DNA from: Melampsora larici-populina 98AG31
Lineage: Eukaryota > Basidiomycota > Pucciniomycetes > Pucciniales > Melampsoraceae
Length of the DNA: 64,000 bases
Reading direction: 5' to 3'
NCBI RefSeq assembly: GCF_000204055.1
Contig: NW_006768811.1
Span: forward strand, 247,765-311,764
Shown: piece by piece, positions 32,501-42,525 of the stretch
Layout: each line of letters begins with the position of its first letter
Numbering within the stretch: position 1 is the first letter of the stretch
The notes under the pieces: model-generated
What the model was told of the DNA's origin: nothing
Database searches by the model: none
What the model saw: only the letters and a program-made list of their open reading frames with translations
Translations under genes and position numbers: made by a program

Positions 32501-33526
32501 TCACAACGTCATAAGTTGTTGAAGGAGGTAGCGCGTCTCTAGTAAGTCACAATCCGTATATTCTCTAATGTAAAGCTGATAAGCTTTTGATCGCCACCTG
32601 CCAATAGCAACAATATCGCTTAGGGGGCAACCTAGGTTCCAACGGAGTGATGCCCCTCTGACCCGAAAGGAATGGCCTGTAAGTTTCGAGTTCGATGATG
32701 ATTTCCAGACTTTAAGGAAGAGGGTCTGACACCGTGATTTTGTTAGGATATTTCGAGCGGCTTTGAATGGGTATGAGACAAGCGCATCGTCTTCTGTACT
32801 CTGAGTGCACTGAATTAGTCGACGAACTGCACTAACTGGGTCGAGTAAGGACTGCTGTTTTTGTAGGTGGAGTTCTTGAATCTCTCCAACCGCTGCTGTC
32901 TTGGCTGCACGAATGCAAATGGTGAGGTATTCACCCTTCGGGTCCCATACGATATCTTTCACCCTAACCTGATCGACCGAATTATGGTGCTTCAACAACT
33001 CCCCGAGGCGGGCCATACCCCAGAACGCCACTGAGGCAACTGTGTAAGCCGTCTGCTCCTCCAGACTTCCTCCTGTTAAGTGTTCCAGTAGAGAGAACAG
33101 ATGTCTGACCAGGACCGGGTTCTTTGCCACTTTCTCCTTCTTAATCAATTCTAACTTCTTCGCCGTCGTAAGCATCAGCTCGATCCTAGGAGTCGCGTAA
33201 TGTGGGTACTGAAAGTCGTGGTAGAGGTGCCAGGCTTTGATTCCTGACAAGTAAGTTCGAATCGTGCTGGATTTAATTGGAGAGTCATCGTCGCTGGTAT
33301 CGTCGCCTGGTAGCTTTGGTCCAGCCCAAAGTATGAACTGATAGAGCACTTCCGGTTTGATTGGCAGGATAGACAAACGAGGGATATTGAAGAGTTTCGT
33401 GAATGTTACGAGTTTTGACACGCCAGCATTGTAGTGTTTGATTGTCGAGGTCGACCAACTACCGTATAAAATATACGCCCTTACTGGATCATAGGTCACT
33501 TCAGTTAGACCACGCAAGAATTCCAT
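32501..33526 (-). CDS. DIRS tyrosine recombinase
   Basis: 341 residues, start MEFLRGLTE. Phage-integrase-like fold: N-terminal SAM-like helices (STIKHYNAGVSKLVTF), the first Arg in AFWGMARLGELLKH near residue 170, the H-x-x-R box HSFRVRGASLRWN near residue 295, and the catalytic Tyr in AYQLYIREY near residue 320. It would join circular cDNA to the chromosome. The frame is open and the catalytic residues look present. Confidence 0.87.
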   Translation of the reverse strand: MEFLRGLTEVTYDPVRAYILYGSWSTSTIKHYNAGVSKLVTFTKLFNIPRLSILPIKPEVLYQFILWAGPKLPGDDTSDDDSPIKSSTIRTYLSGIKAWHLYHDFQYPHYATPRIELMLTTAKKLELIKKEKVAKNPVLVRHLFSLLEHLTGGSLEEQTAYTVASVAFWGMARLGELLKHHNSVDQVRVKDIVWDPKGEYLTICIRAAKTAAVGEIQELHLQKQQSLLDPVSAVRRLIQCTQSTEDDALVSYPFKAARNILTKSRCQTLFLKVWKSSSNSKLTGHSFRVRGASLRWNLGCPLSDIVAIGRWRSKAYQLYIREYTDCDLLETRYLLQQLMTL

Positions 33527-33734
33527 TCCTAGAAGGTTGTGCCGGATGGGAGTGGTTGATGAGGAACTCTGACACCTACAGGATGATCAAAATCACGCTG
33601 TGGTTTGTAAACCACGAAGTCAAGGCCGGGGCACCCGCTCAGCTTTGGTTTACGTGTTCTCACTGCAACAGACTTGATCAGAACAAGATCGAAGGTCAAA
33701 ATTTTCATTTCAATTGAGAAGCTCGCTAGTAGGC

Positions 33735-35566
33735 GGGGGCGCTAACTCTCTACCGTGTTCTGGCTTGAAACACCTGTTTCAATACAGGAGACAAATCTGG
33801 AGGAACACCGATCACAACACAATCTCCCATAGGGAGTAGCTCTCCGATACCTTGTGAGAGCTCGTCGGCTTTGTTATCTGCAGAGGTCACCCGCTTTGCT
33901 ATCACGTCACAATGGAGGTCAACAAGGAGGTCTTGGATCTTCTTCCACTCCTCGTTACCGCCTTATCTCTTGAACAATGCTTCAAAACCACACTCTCCGT
34001 AGTCGTATTATCTGTGAGTGCTTTGAACCTCTTTCCTCTGACGTCGAACAGCTTGCTGACCACTATCATACCCAACCTTATTGCCACAGTTTCAGCCCAG
34101 GCTATACCGCCTCGTTTGGACAGACCCAGGTAGGTCTTCCATCCCTCACGGAGTTTGAACTGGGACCACTTGGAGCCAACCAAGATCCCGATTCCGAAGG
34201 ATGACGCAGCGTCTCCAACCCACCCAATGTCAGTTACGTCTGGATCTGGGACAAAGCGCCGCACTTCGAAGGAGGCCAGCGTTCGCCTCCACTCTTCCAA
34301 ATCAACTCTGACATCGTCCGGTAGTCTCCTTGTCGCCGACAGGTGTTTCCATTCAGCCTTCCAACGGTAGAGAGGAGGTAAGTAGCAGCGCAGGTTTGGC
34401 ACGATGTATGTGGTATTTACCAGCCTCCCTATGAACTTCTTGGTCTCTTTAAACGAGAAAGCTCCGTCGGGTTTCAAGAAGTGGTCTATTTGAGCTCTCC
34501 TCATCTCTAGCTTCTCTGTCGGTAGTCGAACTGTCCTATCGGCCACATTCCAAACAAAACCGATGTATCGTTGCTCGTCGGCGAATTCATGTACTTTCTC
34601 CTCATTCGAAGCTACGCCCATCGAATCACTTAGAGCAACCACATCTGCAATCGCCGTCTTGTTGTTAATATCTTTTACTAGCAGGTTATCGTCAACCCAA
34701 CGGAAGCCGGCCTCTAGGTTAAAAACAGATACCACTATCTTCTTCCAAAGGTCCGCCGGTCTACCAAAGACTCCACAACCGGCCACACCGCCGAATTGAA
34801 CTCTGGTGTCTAACCACAGCCTCCTCTGTAAGTCCATGATAAACAGATATCTCCACTGGGAAGGATGTATAGGTATCTGACTATACGCCTTCTCCCAGTC
34901 AAAAATTGCTAGCAGGAACCGACCTTTTGACGTCTTGAAGAATCGTGCGAGTACCTTGAAGTCATCCCAGGTAGTGTCGAAATCCTTTTTATTGACAAAA
35001 CTGTTGACTGACGGTGTCAGGGTTGAATCTTGTGGATAGGACATATCATTGATCACGCGGAAGGATCCATCACCATTTATCACGCTTCCCATGGGGCTGG
35101 AGCGAAAGAAACCTATTTTCTCAAACACTTCTTCATGAGTGAACGGACCAAAAATTCTGCCTTCTCGATGCTCTTTTGCTAAGGTATTCTTTATTTTTTC
35201 TGCGGCTACTTGTGCTGATTTATGGTTTTCCGGAGTAAACCACCTTCTGAATCCCAAAGTGTGATTGGGTATTCCTTGATGAAAGCCTGTCAGTAGACCT
35301 GCTATCACTTCCTCTGCTTCACCCGTGAGACCACAGTCTTTCGCTAATAACCGCCACTTCGCGATCTCCATGCCGCAGGTAACAGCTTCTCCAGGCCATC
35401 TTCCGTCGAACCGTGACCCCGAGTTCTTATACGGTTTCAGCAAATCTTCACTCAAGACTTCCCGAGCCTGCAGAGACACCTCGGAAGTCTCGTCTCTCAC
35501 AGAATTACCACCCTCATACCCAGTGTCTTCTGACCACCTGGTCCGTTTTTTTATAGTTATCATCAC
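33735..35566 (-). pseudogene. DIRS reverse transcriptase-RNase H, one frameshift
   Basis: The main frame runs 35566-33902. RT blocks: FGPFTHEEV, GSFRVINDMSYP, LLAIFDWEKAYSQIP (catalytic Asp) and the active site FRWVDDNLLV. RNase H follows (IGWVGDAASSFGIG; later ALTDNTTTESV). Near 33990, after RDKAV, the frame is lost to an apparent single-base deletion and a different frame continues the RNase H end (EEWKKIQDLL, KRVTSADNKADELS) down to about 33735. One indel therefore separates this gene from being full length. The start at 35566 is the first Met in the open frame. Confidence 0.85.
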
Positions 35567-35915
35567 GAAGATGGAAAGGCCAATTGGCTCATGTTAGAAC
35601 TGTTTTATTCAAGAAATTCGCGGAAATGCATTGCTGCCCTGCTAAATAAGCACAAAAAGATAGATGAAGTGTTTTTTAAAAAGACATGGTCTCTACACGA
35701 CTGTAGGAACTGTGAAAAAAACATTTGCAATCACACTCTATCTTGTGATAGGAAACAAAAGTTGGTGATCAATGGACAGGTGAGCGGCTTCGTAGGAACA
35801 AACGGATTCCAACCGAGCCCCCCGAGGAAAGACAAGCAGGTTGACCTCTCTCCAAGGTAGGTATGCAAAAAACAGGAAACAGGCCCAAAGGCTACAACTG
35901 CTAATCTATGGTAGC
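35567..35915. other. DIRS region between gag and RT
   Basis: No recognised gene. A plus-strand frame at 35591-35860 is open for 89 codons but has no recognisable features and probably arises by chance. Confidence 0.4.
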
Positions 35916-38039
35916 TCACTTTGCCTTTCCTGAAGGACCTGCGTTATCCCGGTCTTCACCATTTCGGTCTTCTCGACGGTCATCTCTTCTCCAGGAATCA
36001 TTGTTGCCATTGAAGCAACGACACTGAGGGCTACGATCTCCGTTTCCTTGGTTTCCACCCCAACTACCCCGACGACCTCTAGTCCTAAAATTGCGACCGT
36101 TTGGTCGTCGTTCCTCAAAGGTGTTGGACGAGGAACCACCAGGTCCGTCATAGACAGGTAAGGTCGTATAGGATTGCTGGTGAGAGAAGCTCTGGGACCG
36201 GTGAGTAGGTTTATTGTATCCAGAACCTCCCGAGTTATTAGCCAATCGGCTGTCAATGCCAGAGATTGGGTCGATGAATGCCTTGGCTTCCCCGTCCGCA
36301 TAGGGGTTAGTTTCCTTGTAGACAGGCAAGAAATCTTTCAAGCGCTTGGTCTCTCGCATTGCCTCTCGTTCCAAACGATCGTCCCGAATAGCGGGATTGG
36401 CCACTGAACCGTCCGGCAATCAAAAGGTCATTACAGCCGTCCTGACAGCCAGGTCGTATCGAAATGCCACAGGCCAGTTGGCGTTTTCTCTCTTGATGGC
36501 TAAGACGTTATCTTTGTGCGTTTTGAACCTGGTCGCTAATATACCCCATTTGTAATGCTCTAGGTATGCAACAAATAAATCGAAAGCTACCACCCATTCC
36601 CCAAAGGTCATTTTCCATTCCAAGGGAACTGGCAGACCAACGTAGGTGTTTTCTAGCTTTTCTTTCACCGTTTTCGGGCGGATCGTTTGTTGGAGAAGGT
36701 CCTGACGTAACCATTGAGGGTTAAACACAGACACCGGAATATAGGCGTCAAGGGTAGTCATTTTTGACCCAAAGTACTTGGACAAGGCGACTAAGCCGTG
36801 GGCTTCTATGCCTTCGTCACTAAACCTAATAGTGCTCGTCGTGGTAGTTGCTTTCTCGGCTGTGGGGGATTCATCGTCGGCAGTGAGGTCAAAAACTTCT
36901 TCCGGAGGAGCACGCTTCTTACTCGCCGCGACAGTAGCTACTTGCGCCCCATCGACATGGTTCTGAGTGGTTGTGGCAGAGGTAGCAGCAGGTGCAGGAC
37001 CAGTCGAGGTCACTGGGGGACAGACCACCTGATCCTGGGGAGCGGGAGTGGTCTTTGTCGTGGTCGAGCTGGAACGTGATTCGACCCTGGAAGCAGGTTG
37101 GTTGACTGCACCTGTCTTGACCGCCTCTTTCGCCGCCGATGTGGGGCACGTAGGGACCAGAGAGTAACCCTTAGACTGTAACCATTCTCGAGTAGTGTCG
37201 GGAGAGCATTCGTCAATCCTACTGAGGATGGCGTTGGTGCCCGCCAAGAACTTGGCTTGGGCCACATTGTTCGACGCGTTCGCAGCCGCTAGAGAGGACA
37301 CGTAAAGGCATCAAGGTATGTGTTAGTCTCAATGGCTATCAAATTCATCTTATCTAGGCATCACCTTGTAGTGGCATCACGCGGTGTGGCTTTGCTCTTT
37401 GCGGCATCACCGTAGTGGAGAATGAGATATGGCTTACAAGCAGCGTTGCTGACGCTTCCTCTGTCAAGCAGCGTTGCTGACGCTTCCTCTGTTGAGAACC
37501 TCTGGGGCTATAAGTGGGGCCGTTTGTCCCACCGGATTGCCACCGTTGACCGGATTCGATAGTAAGACCGTGGTGGGGGTTGGAGCACTGGTAGGAGCGA
37601 GAGTACTGGCAGGAGCCGTGGCGGCAGTGCCTGCCGTAGTAGCAGATGCACCTTCCGGAGAGACCATACTGTTGGCGTCCAAATTGGTAGATATTCCTTG
37701 AGACACTCCTTGAGAGCCTTGATCTTTTACTGATGAGCCTGCTGCCGTATCCTCCGCAGATGATTGTCCCTCTGCTGTGGTGGCGTAACTGGAGGTGTTA
37801 GGACCAGGTTGACTGCCAGTAGGGTTAGACGCCTTCTTTCCCTTCGAGCCTTTACAACCTGCCGGACCTGGTGTGTTTGTATTAGCATTTGCCGTCATGG
37901 GGCCATCCGCAGTTGAGCCAGCGGCATCGGTATTGGCATCTCCAGGTTGGTCAGTTGGTGAGGCAGAATTTCCACGGATTCTGTCACTGGATCTCTTTAC
38001 AATAGCGTTAAACTGGTTGATATCACTCGGGGTAGACAT
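35916..38039 (-). pseudogene. DIRS Gag-like protein, interrupted
   Basis: Exon 1 runs from ATG 38039 (MSTPSDINQF) and is rich in Thr, Ala, Pro and Ser. An apparent intron of about 136 nt (GTAAGCC near 37437 to CTCTCTAG near 37302) leads to the second part (AANASNNVAQ). A 28-bp tandem duplication just before the donor site (about 37438-37493) brings a stop into the frame. The central part (SKYFGSKMTTLDAYIP, MTFGEWVVAFD) resembles Gag proteins of DIRS elements. A TGA at about 36420 separates it from the Gly/Arg/Asn-rich C-terminus (RRGSWGGNQGNG), which is otherwise in the same frame. Confidence 0.7.
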
Positions 38040-38402
38040 ATTGTTTCGTTAAGAATGAGCGGTTGAATATTCAGGTTGAATATTATGATGAAAGGATTGG
38101 AGTGAGTGTATTATGCAAAGTAATGAAGAAAACGTTTCTACTCAGAAAAAGGCTCTGCAGAGGAGCGAGTGAGATAATCGACAAGAAGTGACTTGACGCT
38201 TGTGAGAGATTCAGTGAGGGAAAAAAGTTGGCGATAGTCAGGAATGGGCAATGGGAATTTTCCCCTTGGACCCTGACTATATGCGCCCATTTTTTTTACA
38301 GGAATCCTCGACATAAGGATATCCACGTGACACACTCTCTTGCCATCCCTATGCTTGTACGTGGAAATCGATGGTACCGTCGTGCCTTTGGGTACCATCT
38401 AC
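38040..38402. other. DIRS 5' end region
   Basis: Upstream of the gag start on the minus strand. No gene. The junction with gypsy gag lies close to 38402, where the gag frame becomes recognisable (HLKSNVRIPM). No inverted repeat with the other end was found. Confidence 0.4.
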
Positions 38403-38828
38403 CATTTGAAGAGTAATGTACGCATACCTATGATTAGAGACCAATTTGACGACCTTGAAAGCATCACCCGACTCGCTTGTGCCATCGACAACGATCTGCG
38501 AGGCGACATTGTGGACCCGGCAACCATATCACGACAATCGGACCCAGATGCCATGGATATCTCTTCAGCCCGTTTCGACATATCAGCCGACGAGTATCAT
38601 AGACGAGCTGAAAATCAATTGTGTTACAAGTGTGGGAAGCCAAATCATATGGCCCGTTGGTGTGGTGCGAGAGGTCGTGAGAATGGAAAGGGGAAAGGTG
38701 GTGTTGGTAGAGGCAAGATAGCTGAACTAGAGGCAAAGATAGCTGCATTACAAAGTGGGATGGGAGCAAACTCAGGAGCTTCTACATCTGCGGCGGATCA
38801 ATCAAAAAATGGTGCCGCTTGGGAGTGA
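38403..38828 (+). pseudogene. gypsy gag, C-terminal part
   Basis: Resumes the Gag reading left at 22340: LKSNVRIPMIRDQFDDL, then the zinc knuckle CYKCGKPNHMARWC near 38622, a Gly/Lys-rich linker and a short coiled stretch (IAELEAKIAAL). The stop TGA at 38826-38828 overlaps the ATG of the next frame (TGATG), a compact arrangement seen in retroelements that reinitiate translation. Confidence 0.85.
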
Positions 38829-39676
38829 TGGATGTGCCACCACCGGGCTTAAGCAGGGAGGAGTTAGTAAAGGAAACAGATGCTTTAATTTTGAATGCAA
38901 AGAAAACATTAGACCCCCGTGCGTTTACCACTATTCCCTTGTCCCAAACCCCCTGCGCCACGTCCCCCAACCCAGACAGTACTACCGCCCATGCCCTGAT
39001 CGACTGTGGGTCCACCCACGTAGTCCTGGGCAAAAAATTTGCCAGTCGTAGTGGCCTACCAGTCAAAGACTTGAAAGCAGTCGGTGAAGTGTATGGCTTC
39101 AACAGTGCACCCCAAACAGTCAACCAAGATGCTGACCTATTTATTGATGAAGATGAATCAAAGACAAAGTTTTTAGTCACTCAGATTAAAGACTCTTACG
39201 ATGCCATCCTCGGCATGCCTTGGCTGCGCAAGAATGGCCAGCGGATTGATTGGAAGAATGGAACATTAAGGCCAAAGAACTTACCTCACCACATTGCGGC
39301 CATTGAACTGGCTTCATCCAACCCAAAAACCACCCCACCTGAACCTAAGGCCCACATGGGGAACACAAGGGACAGTGACGAGGGGGCCGTTAGTTTATCT
39401 AACACCATGCCCCCGCGATGTGAGTACCCCAATCTTTCTGAACCGCTAGGCTGTGAAACAATGAGCAAGCAATTACAATTACTACCACAGACACCGAAGA
39501 CCCAAGAAAAACTCACCTCAAGGCCTGAAGACCAACGAGATGTACAAGACCCATGCCAGTCAAGCACCATAGATGACCGCATCACAGCCATAACGCAGGC
39601 TTTGTCCAACCCGAAAAACACCCCACCAGGACCTAAGGCCCAAATGGGGATCACGAGGGACAGTGACGAGGGTTAG
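38828..39676 (+). pseudogene. gypsy aspartic protease, truncated pol
   Basis: Starts MDVPPPGLSR. The retropepsin-like active site reads ALIDCGSTHVVLG (Asp-Cys-Gly-Ser in place of the usual D-S/T-G-A), followed by AILGMPWLRKNG, the conserved second-lobe motif. After about 39310 a Pro/Lys-rich linker leads into a 67-bp segmental duplication (39321-39387 and 39609-39675). The frame ends in telomeric repeats at 39670. The expected RT, RNase H and integrase core are absent. Confidence 0.82.
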
Positions 39677-39689
39677 GGTTAGGGTTAGG
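39670..39689 (+). repeat. Telomeric repeat at a deletion junction
   Basis: GGG followed by TTAGGG, TTAGGG, TTAGG. It lies exactly between the protease side and the integrase C-terminus of the gypsy element, where about 3 kb of pol is missing. Confidence 0.92.
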
Positions 39690-40267
39690 TAGAAGTTCGA
39701 CTACAGAACATTGTCAATATCCAAAATGAGCTGAAAGAGAACTTACAAAGAGCACAGGAGACGATGAAGCAGGACTACAATCAAGGACGCCGCCCAACAC
39801 CTGACTGGAATATTGGCGACAAGGTATGGCTCAACAGCCGTCACATCTCCACCACAAGACCATCCGCAAAACTTGATCACCGGTGGTTAGGCCCGTTCAC
39901 AATCGAAAAGAAGGTGTCCACATCGGCCTACAGATTAAGATTACCATTGACGATGAGTAGAATCCACCCTGTCTTCCACGTATCCGTATTAAAGAAGAAC
40001 TCACCAGATCCGATAGAAGAGAGACAGCAGCCTTCCCCATATCCAATAGAGATCGACGGTGAGGAAGAATGGGAGGTCGAGGCGATATTAGACAAGCAAA
40101 TAAGAAGACACAAGATTGAATACTTGATGAGCTGGAAGGGGTACGGTCAAGCGGAGGACTCATGGGAGCCAGAGGGTGATGTGATCAATGCGAAGGAAAT
40201 GATTGACACATTTAATTTAAGGTTTCCCAACGCAGCAGAAGATCATAGAAGAACTAGGCGTATGTAA
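39690..40267 (+). pseudogene. gypsy integrase C-terminus and chromodomain
   Basis: Open from about 39690 to the stop at 40265-40267. It begins in the integrase C-terminal part (QRAQETMKQDYNQGRR, DKVWLNSRHI), continues through the GPF-type module (RWLGPFTIEKKV) and HPVFHVSVLK, and ends with a clear chromodomain (EWEVEAILDKQIRR, YLMSWKGYGQAEDSWEPE). Chromodomains steer such elements to marked chromatin. The catalytic core is missing, so this fragment cannot integrate DNA. Confidence 0.9.
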
Positions 40268-40363
40268 GAGGGGTGAAGCTTTTTCCCACCGGGTTTTTTA
40301 ATGAAAGCCCCGGGGAAGTACACAGGGCCGCGAACAGGGAGCCTGGGCGTAGGGGGGGGATAG

Positions 40364-40552
40364 TGTTATGATCCTACTTCACGGGTCACGGGTCACGGGA
40401 TGTCACAATGTGCGACAGTCACACATCAGATCTCACTATACCAGAACTCCCGTTGTACATTGCTTTGCTCCTCACGCTACAATACTCATACCAAGCATAG
40501 ATCACCCTTCCCTCCGTCCCACGTTCCCAAGACCCCGTAGCCGGTCATAAAA
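40364..40552 (+). repeat. gypsy 3' LTR
   Basis: 189 bp; preceded by the purine tract AGGGGGGGGATAG. Versus the 5' LTR: G to A at a CpG near its start, a two-base change, a 4-bp indel and C to A in the final CA. Confidence 0.92.
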
Positions 40553-41115
40553 TAAATAGGTACAACATTCAAATAATTTCAAAAGATTTAGGTATCAATT
40601 GGTGTCGTGATCATTTACAGCGAGGGCGCATGACAGTAGATCAGGTGGTAGATTTATTACTGGAAGCAATTGAGGGTGAAGATCGGAACGCAGGATATCA
40701 GACTATGCAGCAAAACCTTGCCACAAATCACCACATTAGGATTAATCGTGATACATTTTACCAGCTGATGCAGGTCATTGATCCTGAAGGGATGGAACTA
40801 CGCCGCCGAGGAGTTCTCAAGCGAAGAATATCTCATGTGCCAGGGCCAAATCACTTATGGGCCAGTGATGGCCATGATAAACTCAAGCCTTATGGGATAT
40901 GTATTTATGGCTTTATTGATACATGGTCAAGGAAGGTTTTGAGTCTTTGAGTTGGACAAACAAACAACAACCCACGCGTAGTTGGTTTATATTTCCTAGA
41001 GCTTGTCTCCACTGTTGGAGGATTCCCAGTGAAAACTTCAACTGATCACGGAACCGAAACTGGTGATATGGCTACATTTCAAGCATTGTTTATGTGCGTG
41101 GCTGAGATGATGGTA

Positions 41116-41291
41116 CCTAACAATGTAGTGCTCAACGTTTAGCACCCTTCTCCAACACACAGGTATGCAGACCTGGGAAAACTAACCTAAGTATTATGGA
41201 GGGAACGTTAAAGGAAAAGTGAGAAAAAGATTGTAAGCTTTATGAAGCTCGTGATGAAGTTGATCTACCGGAATTTCTCTTTCCAACAGAT
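41116..41291 (-). repeat. Spliced copy of the 41312-41641 transcript unit
   Basis: On the minus strand: 16 nt (41291-41276), 89 nt (41275-41187) and 71 nt (41186-41116) joined without introns. The same blocks at 41621-41606, 41546-41458 and 41382-41312 are separated by 59 and 75 nt with GT...AG ends. Block lengths match exactly; I saw one substitution in the 89-nt block. Confidence 0.85.
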
Positions 41292-41311
41292 AAGATTTTA
41301 TTTCTAACTAA

Positions 41312-41641
41312 CCTAACAATGTAGTGCTCAACGTTTAGCACCCTTCTCCAACACACAGGTATGCAGACCTGGGAAAACTAACCTGCACACAATAAAAGAG
41401 GAAAAGATAAACACCACAATCAACGGTAAACAAGAATTAAGTAAGATAATAAAGTACCTAAGTTTTATGGAGGGAACGTTAAAGGAAAAGTGAGAAAAAG
41501 ATTGTAAGCTTTATGAAGCTCGTGATGAAGTTGATCTACCGGAATTCTAACATCAATAGTTATCAGTGAAATGATCTAATGTGAGAAAGGTATTGAGGTA
41601 CTTACTCTCTTTCCAACAGATGAGGAAAAGAGAGTAAGACG
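41312..41641 (-). other. Unspliced template with two introns and a 5'SS hairpin
   Basis: Minus strand: hairpin exon 1 ending at 41606, intron 1 41605-41547 (GTAAGTACC...GATGTTAG), exon 2 41546-41458 (89 nt), intron 2 41457-41383 (GTACTTTAT...GTGTGCAG), exon 3 41382-41312 (71 nt). The exon 1 hairpin pairs CTTACTCTCTTT with AAAGAGAGTAAG across the 5' splice site. Exon 2 holds AGCTTCATAAAGCT and exon 3 GTGCT...AGCAC, small hairpins. No convincing coding frame. It is antisense to the DDE gene whose intron it occupies. Confidence 0.65.
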
Positions 41642-41679
41642 AACAGGGAACACAACTATATATCTAAGCAGCGACTACA

Positions 41680-42525
41680 CAAACTGCACTGCAAACATTA
41701 TTCAACTTCCCCAAGTGGGCAGGAAAAAGTGACTGGGAGTATGATTTGTCATAAAATGATCTATCACTCCACACCTGAGCCATAACACCCACACTACATA
41801 TGTGTAGCAGGCTCAGTGAATATGTGGTTATCATGTACATACAGTTCTGCTCAGTTATCTGCTCATCAAGATGAGTTATTCATATGTAATACATGCTGTA
41901 ACTTTTTTGAGATCAAAAAAAGCATTCCAAAGATTGACTACATACACTGACTCAACATTTTGGTGTAATCTCATCAACTCAACTGCATCACCACCAACAT
42001 ATTTACCTCTGATTACAAAATCCGAGGTATCCTCGGATGCAAAACCTCGGACAGAAGCTTCCCGAGGTTTTGATCCGAGGTAATTCTCAGGGCAAAAAAA
42101 TACCTTGGGCAAAAACCTCGGACAAGGTTTGTCCGAGGATTTGCCTCCGATGATGCCTCGGATTTCTCAACCCGAGGCATCTATGCTGGCAGTGCATGTA
42201 ACACCCTTTCTGTTACTAAGAAATAGCTTCAACAGTATTGCCTGAGCACCTACAGAATTATATGTAGTGAATTTTGGGCACAATTTTTTCAAAGTCAAAA
42301 AAGTTACATGTGGTATAACATGTGATTTATTTTTGCTGGTGTGCAAAAAACTGAGCAGACCTGTATGTACATGATAGCCAACTATTGACTTAGCTTGCTG
42401 CACATATGTAGTGTGGGTGAAATGGCTCAGGTGTGCAGTATTAGATTCTTTTATGACAAACTGTACTATTAATCATTTTCCTCTAACAATTTGGGGAAGT
42501 TGAATGATGTTTACAGTGCTGTTTG
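41680..42525. mobile_element. Foldback element with about 250-300 bp arms
   Basis: Left arm from about 41680 (AAACTGCACTGCAAACAT, ATTCAACTTCCCCAA) pairs with the right arm ending near 42525 (reverse complement AAACAGCACTGTAAACAT, ATTCAACTTCCCCAA). Similarity extends through ACACCTGAGCCA, CCCACACTACATATGTG and ATCATGTACATACAG to beyond TGTAACTTTTTTGA. The centre (42030-42180) is an array of CCTCGGA/TCCGAGG motifs in both orientations. No coding capacity. Exact ends and a target duplication were not determined. Confidence 0.8.

Larger units (their letters stand above)
32240..38400 (-). mobile_element. DIRS-like tyrosine-recombinase retrotransposon
   Basis: Minus-strand element encoding, in order, Gag (38039-35916), RT-RNase H (35566 to about 33735) and a tyrosine recombinase (33526-32501). 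DIRS-type elements integrate with a recombinase instead of an integrase and leave no target duplication, which fits the absence of one here. Stops and frameshifts in gag and RNase H show it is degraded. Outer limits are set by where gypsy gag and hAT sequence begin. Confidence 0.82.
21112..40552 (+). mobile_element. Ty3/gypsy chromovirus-type element with nested insertions
   Basis: LTRs at 21112-21304 and 40364-40552, flanked by TAAAT at 21107-21111 and 40553-40557. LTRs begin TGTTATGATCC and end GGTCATAACA on the left; on the right the last CA has become AA. They differ at a few positions plus a 4-bp indel. Gag lies at 21549-22340 and 38403-38828, protease at 38828-39600, integrase tail and chromodomain at 39690-40267. 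RT, RNase H and the integrase core are missing. A 16-kb block of other transposons sits in gag. Confidence 0.9.

Noticed and set aside
32240..38400. Terminal inverted repeats of the DIRS element
   Set aside because: Compared both end regions by eye in both orientations and found no pairing; not claimed.
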